From Streptomyces xinghaiensis S187 (GTDB lineage Bacteria > Actinomycetota > Actinomycetes > Streptomycetales > Streptomycetaceae), in NCBI RefSeq assembly GCF_000220705.2, contig NZ_CP023202.1:1488001-1552000 (forward strand): 64,000 bases of DNA. The letters run 5' to 3'. Positions 47,224 to 55,483 of this stretch are shown piece after piece. The first letter of the stretch is position 1; each line of letters starts with the position of its first letter. The notes below the pieces were generated by a model. The model was not told the origin of the DNA. It worked only from the letters and a program-made list of their open reading frames with translations, and made no database searches. A program made the position numbers and the translations under genes.

Positions 47224-48161
47224 CGGGAGGCCGCCAGGCGCTCGCGCCACCAGTCCACCGTCGCCCCGACCTGTTCGTCGAGGGGGGTGGCCCGCACCGT
47301 GAACGCGGCTTCGTAGGCGCTCGCGTCGATGATGAACGGGCGGTCGAACTGGTAGCGGATCTCCTTCAGTTCGCGCAGCATCGGGGAGAAGAGCGACGCG
47401 ATGCCCAGCACGGCCGGCGGCAGGCCGCGCACGGCGACCGGCTCCGTCCCGGCCCGGGCGGCGAGGCGGTCGGTCATCTCCCGTACGGACCGCGGGGGCG
47501 CCGTCGGAACGTGCCAGGCGCGGCCCCAGGCCCGTTCCTCGCCCGCGACCTCGGCGAGCGCCCGCGCCACGTCGGGGACGTAGCTCCAGCTGTGCGGGGC
47601 GTCCGGGTCGCCGAGCGTGGAGACCGGCTTGCCGCGCAGCAGCCGGGGCATGACGCGCCCGGCGAGGTGCCCGCCGTCGGTCACGCCCGGGCCGAAGAAG
47701 TCCGAGGCGCGCACCTCCACGGCCCGGATGCGGCCCTCTTCGTGCAGGCGCCGGGTCCGCTCCCACACGGTGGCGCGGACGCGCCCCTTGGGGCCGGTCG
47801 CCGCGAGCGGCAGATCCTCGGTGAGGGGGCCGTCCACGGGGCCGTAGCCGTAGAGGTTGCCGAGCATGACCAGGACGGCCCCGGTCGCCTCGGCCGCCGT
47901 GTGGAGGGAGGAGGCCAGCGGCGGCCAGTCGCTCGCCCAGCGCGGGTAGGGCGGTGCGGCGCAGCTGTAGATCGCGGTCGCTCCCCGGGCGGCCTCGGTC
48001 AGCCGCCCGCTGTCCGTCGCGTCCAGTGCGACGTGTTCGATACCGGGCTCCGGACTTCGGCCCGACTTGCTGATGACTCGTACGGAATGCCCCTGATCGG
48101 CCAGCAGCCGTGCGGTGGCTGCCCCGGCGGGCCCGAAACCTAAGACGACAGAAAGGCTCAC
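47220..48161 (-). CDS. NAD-dependent epimerase/dehydratase (extended SDR)
   Basis: A 313-residue Rossmann-fold protein. LGFGPAGAATARLLADQGHS is the dinucleotide motif; VMLGNLYGYGPVDGPLTE carries the YGYG strand in place of a textbook YxxxK. VEVRASDFFGPG and WSYVPDVARALAEVA are typical of extended SDRs. It is coupled by a 4-nt overlap to the KS-ACP-AOS gene, so it probably acts on the aminoketone product or a precursor. The GTG at 48161 coincides with a palindrome and a -10-like TAATGT, suggesting a leaderless transcript. Confidence 0.85.
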   Translation of the reverse strand: MSLSVVLGFGPAGAATARLLADQGHSVRVISKSGRSPEPGIEHVALDATDSGRLTEAARGATAIYSCAAPPYPRWASDWPPLASSLHTAAEATGAVLVMLGNLYGYGPVDGPLTEDLPLAATGPKGRVRATVWERTRRLHEEGRIRAVEVRASDFFGPGVTDGGHLAGRVMPRLLRGKPVSTLGDPDAPHSWSYVPDVARALAEVAGEERAWGRAWHVPTAPPRSVREMTDRLAARAGTEPVAVRGLPPAVLGIASLFSPMLRELKEIRYQFDRPFIIDASAYEAAFTVRATPLDEQVGATVDWWRERLAASR

Positions 48162-48180
48162 GCGCGCACATTAGCGCGTG
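48159..48180. promoter_or_regulatory. Inverted repeat CACGCGC-N8-GCGCGTG over the SDR start
   Basis: Perfect 7-bp arms with 8-nt spacer. The left arm contains the GTG start codon (minus strand) and the spacer has TAATGT, which would be a -10 eight bases before it. It is the presumed operator of the two-gene biosynthetic operon. Confidence 0.5.
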
Positions 48181-48561
48181 TGTGCGGTTGCTGTGGCAGG
48201 GGTGCCGGGGGTGTCGGCGGGTGCCTGCCGGCCTGTGCCGCCGGGGTGGTCTCCGCCGATGGGGCACGGGGCGGGGAGCCGCTCGGCGCCGTCCCGTCAC
48301 CGCTGGTGGCAGGGGGTTTGCCGGCCGGACGGACGGGCACCCCGTCACCCGGCGGGCCCGCGCGCACGCCCCGGCGGCACGGCCCCGCGCGTGGCAGGGC
48401 GGCGCCGCCACCGGGCGCGGCGGGCGAGCGGGCGACCCGGCCGGACGTAAACCGGGACCGCCCGGGACCGCCCGGGACCACCGCCGGTACCGCCCGGCGG
48501 ACCGCGGGCGTGTGACCGTCCGGCACCGCATCGTCGCCGCAGAGGAACCGGAGGGCCGGGC
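48162..48561. other. Divergent intergenic region, SDR and GH15 genes
   Basis: About 400 bp without a credible gene. Besides the inverted repeat at its left edge, CGGGACCGCC-type 10-bp units recur at about 48453-48478. It should hold the GH15 promoter, which cannot be pinned down by eye. Confidence 0.5.
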
Positions 48562-50445
48562 GTGATGCCAGCGCGATCCCGCACCAGGGGGGCGGACACC
48601 CCGATCGGGGACTACGGGCTGCTCTCCGACCGGCACAGCGCGGCCCTCGTCGCCCGCACGGGCGCGGTCGACTGGCTCTGCTTCCCCCGCTTCGACAGCC
48701 CCGCCGTCTTCGCCGCCCTCCTGGACGAACGCGCGGGGAGCTGGACGATCCGGCCGGCGGGCGACACCCGCGTCACCCGCCGGTACGTGGCGGACAGCAT
48801 GGTCCTGCGGACCGAGTTCACCACGCCCACCGGCACGGTCGTGCTCACCGACGCCCTGGCCACCGGCCCCGGCGAGGACCCGCACCGGCTCGGGGAACGC
48901 GCCCCGCACCTGCTGATCCGCTCGGTGCACTGCTCCCGCGGCTCCGCCGAGCTGACCGTGGACTTCCGGCCGCGCCCGGAGTACGGCCTGGTCGTCCCGC
49001 TGCTCTCGGAGTGCGAGGGCGGGTTCCGGGCCCGCGGCGGCCCCGCCGACTTCGCCCTGACCAGCCCGGTTCCCCTCACCCGGGCCGCCGGCGCGGCCCA
49101 CGGCACCGTACGGGTACGGGCCGGGCGGACGCTCCGCTTCGCCCTGCAGTGGGCCCCGTCCGGCGGCCCGGACCCGCGGGTGTGGAGCCAGGACGACCTC
49201 GCCCGGCAGCTGGAGGACACCGTCACGGCCTGGCAGCGGTGGTCACGGATGCACCAGACCTACTCCGGCCCCTGGAAGGAGCAGGTGCACCACTCCGGCC
49301 GGATCCTCCAAGCCCTCTCGTACCAGCCCACGGGGGCGATCGTGGCCGCGGCGACCACCTCGCTGCCCGAGGAGCCCGGCGGGGTGCGGAACTGGGACTA
49401 CCGCTACGCCTGGGTGCGGGACGCCGCGTTCACCATGGACGCCCTGTGGGTGGCCGCCTGCCCGGACGAGGCGGACGAGTTCTTCGCCTTCATGGCGGGC
49501 GCCGCGGCCACCGGCTGGACCCGCTCCCACCTGCAGATCATGTACGGCATCGGCGGCGAGCACGACCTGAGCGAACGCGAGCTGCCCCATCTGGCCGGCT
49601 GGCGCCGCAGCCGCCCCGTGCGCGTCGGCAACGGCGCCTGGAACCAGCCCCAGTTGGACGTCTACGGCGAACTCCTCGACACCGCGGCCCGCTTCGAGGA
49701 CCAGCTCGATTCCGGTCCGGCGCTGCGCTCCTTCCTGACCGGCCTGGCCGACACCGCCGCCGAGGCGTGGCGCCACCCGGACCACGGCATCTGGGAGATC
49801 CGCGGCGAGGCGCGGCACTTCCTGTACTCCAAGCTCATGTGCTGGGTGGCGCTCGACCGCGCCGTGCGGCTCGCGCCGCGGCTGCGCGCCACCGGGCACG
49901 CGGAGGCATGGCGCCGGACCCGCGAGGAGATCCGCGCCGCGATCCTCGACCAGGGCTGGAACCCGGCGGTCGGCGCCTACACGCAGTCCTTCGGCGGCGA
50001 CGCCCTGGACGCCTCCGCCCTCATGCTGCCCCTCACCGGCTTCCTGCCCGCCGACGACCCGCGCTTCCTGGCCACCCTCGACGCCGTCGCCGCCCGCCTC
50101 ACGGACGGCCGGGGCCTCGTACGGCGCTACGCCACGGCCGCCGGCGTCACCGGCACCGACGGGCTGGCCGGGCAGGAGGGCAGCTTCCTGCTGTGCACCT
50201 TCTGGCTCGCCCAGGCCCAGGCGGTGGCCGGACGCACGGCCGAGGCCCGCGCCACCTTCGAACGGGCCGCAGCGCACGCCAACGACCTCGGCCTCCTCGC
50301 CGAGCAGGCCGCCCCGGACACCGGCCGGCCGCTGGGCAACTTCCCCCAGGCGTTCAGCCACATCGGCCTGGTCAACGCCGCGTGGACCATCGCCCAGGCG
50401 GAGGAGCGGCACGGGGAAAGGCCCGGCGGGGGGCCTGCCGGCTGA
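48562..50445 (+). CDS. Glycoside hydrolase family 15 protein (glucoamylase/trehalase type)
   Basis: A 627-residue GH15 enzyme. An N-terminal beta domain (IGDYGLLSDRHSAALVARTG, DWLCFPRFDSPAVFAALLD) precedes the alpha/alpha barrel from about residue 225 (NWDYRYAWVRDAAFTMDAL, HPDHGIWEIRGEARHFLYSK with a catalytic Glu, LCTFWLAQAQA). Mycobacterial trehalases belong to this intracellular, signal-less subgroup, so trehalose is a possible substrate; glucan cleavage is not excluded. No signal peptide. GTG 48562 has GGAGG seven bases upstream. Convergent with a membrane-protein gene. Confidence 0.9.
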   Translation: MMPARSRTRGADTPIGDYGLLSDRHSAALVARTGAVDWLCFPRFDSPAVFAALLDERAGSWTIRPAGDTRVTRRYVADSMVLRTEFTTPTGTVVLTDALATGPGEDPHRLGERAPHLLIRSVHCSRGSAELTVDFRPRPEYGLVVPLLSECEGGFRARGGPADFALTSPVPLTRAAGAAHGTVRVRAGRTLRFALQWAPSGGPDPRVWSQDDLARQLEDTVTAWQRWSRMHQTYSGPWKEQVHHSGRILQALSYQPTGAIVAAATTSLPEEPGGVRNWDYRYAWVRDAAFTMDALWVAACPDEADEFFAFMAGAAATGWTRSHLQIMYGIGGEHDLSERELPHLAGWRRSRPVRVGNGAWNQPQLDVYGELLDTAARFEDQLDSGPALRSFLTGLADTAAEAWRHPDHGIWEIRGEARHFLYSKLMCWVALDRAVRLAPRLRATGHAEAWRRTREEIRAAILDQGWNPAVGAYTQSFGGDALDASALMLPLTGFLPADDPRFLATLDAVAARLTDGRGLVRRYATAAGVTGTDGLAGQEGSFLLCTFWLAQAQAVAGRTAEARATFERAAAHANDLGLLAEQAAPDTGRPLGNFPQAFSHIGLVNAAWTIAQAEERHGERPGGGPAG

Positions 50446-50577
50446 CGGCCCGCACCCGGTTGCCCGGGAGGCGTGAGCGGACCGCGTCGGAATCCGGGTG
50501 CCGCGGCGAGGAGCGGGGCGTCCACGCCGTCCTGCGGTGATGTGACGGCCGCGAGCCCGTGGGGATCGGGCACCCGC

Positions 50578-51162
50578 TCAGGCGTGGACGCGGGCGCGGC
50601 GCCGTTCCCGTTCGCGCTCCCGTTCGCGTTCACGCTCCCGCTCGCGGACGAGGGATTCCTCCAGGCGGCGGAGGCGGGTGAGCTGGCGGTGGCTGCCCCA
50701 GGCGCCGACGGCGGTGACGCACACCAGGACGGCGAGCAGGAACAGGCCAGCTCCGACGGCGCCCTTGACGATGACGGCGAGGGCCGTCGCGATGCCCACG
50801 GCCAGCGCGGGCAGGGCGATCCAGGCGTGGCGCATCCGGTGGCGGCGGTGGACCAGCAGCCGGTACATGGCCACCCGCTCCCGCCGGCGCCGGGGGATCT
50901 CGCCGTGGCGGAGCCTCCGGTCGAGGTCCGCCGCGTCGGCCTCGCTCAGCCCGGCGGCCCTGCTGTCCCGGCGCCGGTCGAACGCCAGAACGGCCGTGCC
51001 CACGGCCGCGAACACCGCGGCGCGCGCGAAGGAGCCGGACCAGGACTCCCGGCCGGTGAACGCGAGCGCGGGCCACGCCACCAGCAGGATGAGGAGCGCC
51101 TGGGCCCCGAGGTGTCGTTCGAGTCTCTGCGTCAGCTTCCGCATGCTTCGCGTGTTCCGCAT
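50578..51162 (-). CDS. Membrane protein with Arg-Glu repeat tail
   Basis: A 194-residue protein of unknown family. Four hydrophobic segments (QALLILLVAWPALAFTG, AAVFAAVGTAVLAFD, ALPALAVGIATALAVIVKG, GLFLLAVLVCVTAVGAWG) are linked by a charged loop with DLDRRLRHGEIPRRRRE. The C-terminus is a run of alternating Arg-Glu. GGAAAGGG supports the ATG at 51162. No function can be assigned; the neighbours are unrelated. Confidence 0.72.
   Translation of the reverse strand: MRNTRSMRKLTQRLERHLGAQALLILLVAWPALAFTGRESWSGSFARAAVFAAVGTAVLAFDRRRDSRAAGLSEADAADLDRRLRHGEIPRRRRERVAMYRLLVHRRHRMRHAWIALPALAVGIATALAVIVKGAVGAGLFLLAVLVCVTAVGAWGSHRQLTRLRRLEESLVRERERERERERERERRRARVHA
50602..50643 (-). repeat. Seven-unit hexamer repeat encoding the Arg-Glu tail
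   Basis: Variants of CGYTCS, seven in a row, give the REREREREREREREE-like tail of the membrane protein. Expansion or contraction keeps the frame. Confidence 0.75.
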
Positions 51163-51346
51163 GGCCGCGCGCCCTTTCCGCTTCTCGGAGGCGGCTTGTT
51201 CGGTTTCGTCTGCCCCCGTTGTGCCGTTCCCACGGGCTGTGTACGGGGGTTGGCCGGAAGTGGCCGGTGACGGCGGTCGGCCGCGGCGGGTGTGATGTCC
51301 GTCTCCGGACGGTCCCCGGCTCGGGCTCCTGCCGCACCATGGCCGG

Positions 51347-52729
51347 ATGACAAGGTGCATCGACGCCGCGACCGCGGACGCGTGGGCCGCGCTCGGCGGC
51401 CCGGAGGACCTGGCCGGCCAGGTCTCCTTCACCGGGGCGGAGGGCGTGCTCCCGGCCCGGCTGCCGGTGCGGGAGCTGGCGCGGGCGACGGTGGGCGTGT
51501 GCTCGCTGGCCGCCGCCGAGCTGCTGGCGGCGCGCAACGCCTCCCCGCTGCCGGAGGTGCGGGTGCACGAGGGGGCGGTGGCCACGGCGTTCGTCAGTGA
51601 GCGCCATCTGCGGATCGACGGGCGGGCACCGGTCTCCTTCGCACCGCTGTCCGGTTTCTGGCGCGCGGCCGACGGCTGGGTGCGCACGCACGCCAACTAC
51701 CCGCACCACCGTGCCCGGTTGCTGGCCGCCCTGGGCATCGGCGACACCGCCGACGACGGGGCGGCGGCCGCGGCGCTGGCGGCGGAAGTGGCCTCGCGCC
51801 CGGCCCGGGAGGTGCAGGAGACCGTCTACGCGGCGGGCGGCCTGGCCGTGGCCGTCGCCACCGGGCCGGCGCCGGCCGTCCACCCGCTCGTCGGGACACG
51901 GATCACCGGGACGCGGACGGCCGGTGCGGGCCCGGCACGGGATCTGCCGCCGGCGCCGCTGCCCGCGTCCGGCGTCCGGGTCCTGGACCTGACGCGGGTC
52001 ATCGCCGGCCCGGTGGCCACCCGCACCCTCGCCCTGCTGGGGGCCGACGTCCTGCGCGTGGACCCGCCCGGCGTCCGGGAGTTCGCGGACGCCCACGCCG
52101 ACACCGGCATGGGCAAGCGCTCGACGCTGCTCGATCTCTCCGCCCCGGGCGGGCGGGCGACCTTCGAGCAGCTGCTCGCCTCGGCCGACGTCCTGATCAC
52201 CGGCTACCGGCCCGGAGCGCTCGACCGGTACGGGCTGTCGCCGGAGGCGCTGTCCGCGCGCCGGCCCGGCCTCATCGTCGCCCGGCTCCGCGCCTGGGAC
52301 CCGTCCGGGCCGTGGGCGGGGCGGCGCGGCTTCGACAGTCTCGTCCAGGCGGCGTGCGGCATCGCCGCGGCCGAGGCCGCCGGTGACGACGGCCGGCCCG
52401 GCGTGCTGCCCGCGCAGGCGCTGGACCACGGCACCGGGTATCTGCTCGCGGCGGCGGTCCTGCGCGCGCTGACCGACCGCCGGACGACGGGGGCCGGACG
52501 CCATCTGCGGCTCTCCCTCGCGGGCACCGCCTCCTGGCTGCTGCGCGGCATCCGCCCGGCGCCCCTGGACGGCGACCCGTACGAGCCAGAGCCCTGGCTG
52601 ACGGAGACCGCCTCCCCCGTCGGCACGCTCCGCCACGCCCTCCCGCCCGTCCGGTACGCGGGCGCGCCCGCCAACTGGAGCCGCCCGCCCGGCATCTGGG
52701 GCACGGACCGTCCGGCCTGGGAGAGCTGA
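51347..52729 (+). CDS. CoA transferase, CaiB/BaiF family (type III)
   Basis: A 460-residue family III CoA transferase. VRVLDLTRVIAGPVATRTLA with LLGADVLRVDPPG is the fold signature at about residue 208, and GKRSTLLDLSAPGGRATFEQ follows. The catalytic aspartate is expected in the stretch ADTGMGKRS/DVLITGYRPGA. The first 195 residues form an extra half resembling a degenerate second copy, as in Streptomyces homologues. Substrates are unknown. Divergent from the membrane-protein gene by 184 bp. Confidence 0.88.
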   Translation: MTRCIDAATADAWAALGGPEDLAGQVSFTGAEGVLPARLPVRELARATVGVCSLAAAELLAARNASPLPEVRVHEGAVATAFVSERHLRIDGRAPVSFAPLSGFWRAADGWVRTHANYPHHRARLLAALGIGDTADDGAAAAALAAEVASRPAREVQETVYAAGGLAVAVATGPAPAVHPLVGTRITGTRTAGAGPARDLPPAPLPASGVRVLDLTRVIAGPVATRTLALLGADVLRVDPPGVREFADAHADTGMGKRSTLLDLSAPGGRATFEQLLASADVLITGYRPGALDRYGLSPEALSARRPGLIVARLRAWDPSGPWAGRRGFDSLVQAACGIAAAEAAGDDGRPGVLPAQALDHGTGYLLAAAVLRALTDRRTTGAGRHLRLSLAGTASWLLRGIRPAPLDGDPYEPEPWLTETASPVGTLRHALPPVRYAGAPANWSRPPGIWGTDRPAWES

Positions 52730-52808
52730 GAAGCGGCGGTGCGGCTTCAACGGCGGCTCAGGGACAAGGTCCCGCCGCCGCTGCCGCCTCCGGCGGGGCC
52801 GACCGTGC

Positions 52809-53816
52809 CTACGTCAGGCCGGCCATGGTGGCGACCAGCACGGCCTTGATGGTGTGCATGCGGTTCTCTGCCTCGTCGAAGACGACGGAGCGGTCGGACT
52901 CGAAGACCTCGTCGGTGACTTCGAGCGAGGTCAGGCCGTACTGCTCGTGGATCTCGCGGGCGACCTTGGTGCCGAGGTCGTGGTAGGCGGGCAGGCAGTG
53001 CAGGAACTTGACGTCCGGGTTGCCGGTCGCTGCCAGGATGTCCGACGTCACGGCGTACGGCTTCAGCAGCGCGATCCGCTCGTCCCAGACCTCCTTGGGC
53101 TCGCCCATGGAGACCCAGACGTCGGTGGCCACGAAGTCCGCGCCGCGCACGCCCTCCGCGATCTCCTCGGTGAGTGTGATCCGGGCTCCGCTGCCCGCGG
53201 CGAGCCGCTCCGCCTCCGCCACGACCTCCGCGGACGGCCAGAGGGACCGGGGGGCCACGATCCGGACGTCCATGCCGAGCAGCGCGCCCGTGACGAGGTA
53301 GGAGTTGCCCATGTTGCAGCGGGCGTCGCCGAGGTAGGCGTAGGCGATCTCGTGCAGCGGCTTGGGGCTGTGCTCGGTCATGGTGAGCGTGTCGGCGAGC
53401 ATCTGGGTGGGGTGCCACTCGTCCGTCAGGCCGTTGAAGACGGGAACCCCGGCGTGCGCGGCGAGCTCCTCGACCGTCTCCTGGCCGTGGCCCCGGTACT
53501 CAATGCCGTCGAACATCCGGCCGAGCACCCGGGCGGTGTCCTTGACCGACTCCTTGTGCCCGATCTGCGAGCCGGAGGGGTCCAGGTAGGTCGTCGAGGC
53601 GCCCTGGTCGGCGGCGGCGACCTCGAAGGCGCAGCGGGTGCGGGTCGAGGTCTTCTCGAAGATCAGCGCGATGTTGCGGCCCCGGAGGGACGGGGTCTCG
53701 GTGCCGGCTCGCTTGGCGGCCTTCAACTCCGCTGCCAGCGCCAGGAGATGGCGGAACTCCTCGGCGCTGAAGTCCAGCTCCTTGAGGAAGTGGCGGCCCG
53801 TGAGGTCTGTCGCCAT
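52809..53816 (-). CDS. argF: Ornithine carbamoyltransferase
   Basis: A 335-residue OTCase that joins ornithine and carbamoyl phosphate to citrulline, or runs backward in arginine breakdown. The carbamoyl-phosphate loop is FEKTSTRTRCAFEVAA, the ornithine loop FLHCLPAYHDLG; RGHGQETVEELA and GDARCNMGNSYLVTG also fit. Length is normal. The gene lies downstream of the arginine deiminase gene with a 224-bp gap, so a catabolic (arcB-like) role is possible. Inverted and direct repeats at 53878-53902 are likely operator sequences. Confidence 0.94.
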   Translation of the reverse strand: MATDLTGRHFLKELDFSAEEFRHLLALAAELKAAKRAGTETPSLRGRNIALIFEKTSTRTRCAFEVAAADQGASTTYLDPSGSQIGHKESVKDTARVLGRMFDGIEYRGHGQETVEELAAHAGVPVFNGLTDEWHPTQMLADTLTMTEHSPKPLHEIAYAYLGDARCNMGNSYLVTGALLGMDVRIVAPRSLWPSAEVVAEAERLAAGSGARITLTEEIAEGVRGADFVATDVWVSMGEPKEVWDERIALLKPYAVTSDILAATGNPDVKFLHCLPAYHDLGTKVAREIHEQYGLTSLEVTDEVFESDRSVVFDEAENRMHTIKAVLVATMAGLT

Positions 53817-53877
53817 GGGGAAGCTCCTCGGTCACTGACGATGGTGGGGTGGCGGGCGCCGTCCGGCGCGATGGAAG

Positions 53878-53902
53878 ACTATACGATAGCCCGCATTGCT
53901 AT
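53878..53902 (-). promoter_or_regulatory. Promoter/operator repeats upstream of the OTCase gene
   Basis: ATAGC-CCGCATT-GCTAT (53886-53902) is an inverted repeat, flanked by the direct repeat TATACG at 53880 and 53900. TATAGT (minus strand, 53878-53883) makes a -10; no good -35 precedes it. The AT-rich symmetry is loosely ARG-box-like. Confidence 0.4.
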
Positions 53903-54040
53903 ACGCGGCCAGGGTGATCCCGGACGCACCGAGCCGGCCGGGGCGGAGAGCCCGGCGGGGCGGTTGACCCGGCGGAGCCGGGGGCGCGGTGCTGACGGCG
54001 GGAGGGGCGGCCGGGATGCTCCGGGCCACCCCTCCCGGCG

Positions 54041-55279
54041 TCACCGCCGCACGGGGTCCCGTTCGACCGGGCAGCTCATGCAGCGCGGCCCGCCCCTCCC
54101 CCGCCCCAGTTCGCTGCCGGGGATCTCGATGACCTCGACCCCCTGGTCGCGCAGGTACGCGTTGGTGGTGGAGTTCCGCTCGTACGCGACCACGACCCCC
54201 GGCTCCACGGCGAGGACGTTGCAGGCGTCGTCCCACTGTTCGCGCTCGGCCGCGTGCACGTCCTGGACCGCGGTGAGCACCCGGATGCGGTCCAGCCCGA
54301 GCGCCGCCGCGACGGCCCGGTGCATGTGCTCCGGCGGATGGTCGGTGACCTTGAGGTCCTGCACCTCCGCGCCCGGTTCGATGGTGTACGAGCGGAGCAT
54401 GCCCAGGCCCGCGTACTGGGTGAAGGTGTCGCCGTCGACCATGGTCATCACCGTGTCCAGGTGCATGAAGGCCCGGCCCTTCGGCATGTCGAGCGCCACG
54501 ATCGTGCGGGCCGAGCCGGCCGCGAACAGGCCGCGTGCCAGCATCTCCACCGCCTGCGGCGTGGTGCGCTCGCTCATCCCGACCAGGACCGCTCCGTTGC
54601 CGAGGACGAGCACGTCACCGCCCTCGATGGTGGAGGGGTGGTCGCCCTCGCCCTCCGACCAGACGCGGAAGCCGCCCGCGCGGTCGCCGCGGAAGAGCGG
54701 GTGGTGCCGGTAGACGGCGGCGAAGTGCACGGTCTCGCGCTGCCGGGCCGGCCAGCGCATCGCGTTGATCGCCACCCCGTCGTAGATCCAGGCCGAGGCG
54801 TCCCGGGTGAAGAGGTGGTTGGGCAGGGGCGCGATCAGGAAGTCGTCCGGGTCCATCACGTGGAAGCGGACCGAGGCCGGCTCGGCGTACCGCTCCAGGA
54901 ACTCCCGTTTGGTCACCCCGCCGATCAGCGCCTGGGCCAGCTCCGGGCCGGGCAACTCCTCGAACAGCCCGCGCAGATGCCCGGTGGCCAGCGGCCCGTA
55001 CTCCCGTTCGTCGAAGGTGCGGTCGAGGACCATCCCCCGGGCCTGCGGGATGTCCAGGCTCTCCCCCAGCAACTCCTCGAACAGGTGGACCTCCACGCCG
55101 CGCCCGCGCAGCACCTCCGCGAACCCGTCGTGCTCCTCCTGAGCGCGGCTCACCCAGAGCAGTTCGTCGAAGAGCAGAGTGTCCTTGTTGCCGGGAGTGA
55201 GCCGTTTCAGCTCCCTGCCGGGACGGTGAAGGATGACGCGGCGGAGCCGCCCGGCCTCGGAATCCACATGGAACGCCAT
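54041..55279 (-). CDS. arcA: Arginine deiminase
   Basis: A 412-residue enzyme that hydrolyses arginine to citrulline and ammonia. Guanidino-group motifs: FTRDASAWIYDGVAIN, IEGGDVLVLGNGAVLVGM, MHLDTVMTMVDG (catalytic His) and the nucleophilic cysteine in GGPRCMSCPVERD near the C-terminus. Length is normal. The start at 55279 is placed by AGGA seven bases upstream and the fold beginning VDSEAGRLRRVILHRPG. Next gene downstream is the OTCase; no carbamate kinase gene is in the window, so an arc pathway here would be incomplete locally. Confidence 0.94.
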   Translation of the reverse strand: MAFHVDSEAGRLRRVILHRPGRELKRLTPGNKDTLLFDELLWVSRAQEEHDGFAEVLRGRGVEVHLFEELLGESLDIPQARGMVLDRTFDEREYGPLATGHLRGLFEELPGPELAQALIGGVTKREFLERYAEPASVRFHVMDPDDFLIAPLPNHLFTRDASAWIYDGVAINAMRWPARQRETVHFAAVYRHHPLFRGDRAGGFRVWSEGEGDHPSTIEGGDVLVLGNGAVLVGMSERTTPQAVEMLARGLFAAGSARTIVALDMPKGRAFMHLDTVMTMVDGDTFTQYAGLGMLRSYTIEPGAEVQDLKVTDHPPEHMHRAVAAALGLDRIRVLTAVQDVHAAEREQWDDACNVLAVEPGVVVAYERNSTTNAYLRDQGVEVIEIPGSELGRGRGGPRCMSCPVERDPVRR

Positions 55280-55483
55280 GCTCCCATCCTGGCCGAGGCG
55301 GGCCGCCGGCGCCCGTACCGCCCCCTCCGGGGCCACGGAGTGTCGCACTGCCGTGCGAATCGGGGCGGGGCCGGGCCGGGGGCTGGGCTTCCGGACGCGC
55401 GAAGCCGGGAGTCCGCGTCCCCCAGGGACCGGCGTGCGGCCCCGAGTTCGGACGGATCCCGGCGGCCCGGCCTCGGGGCCCTC

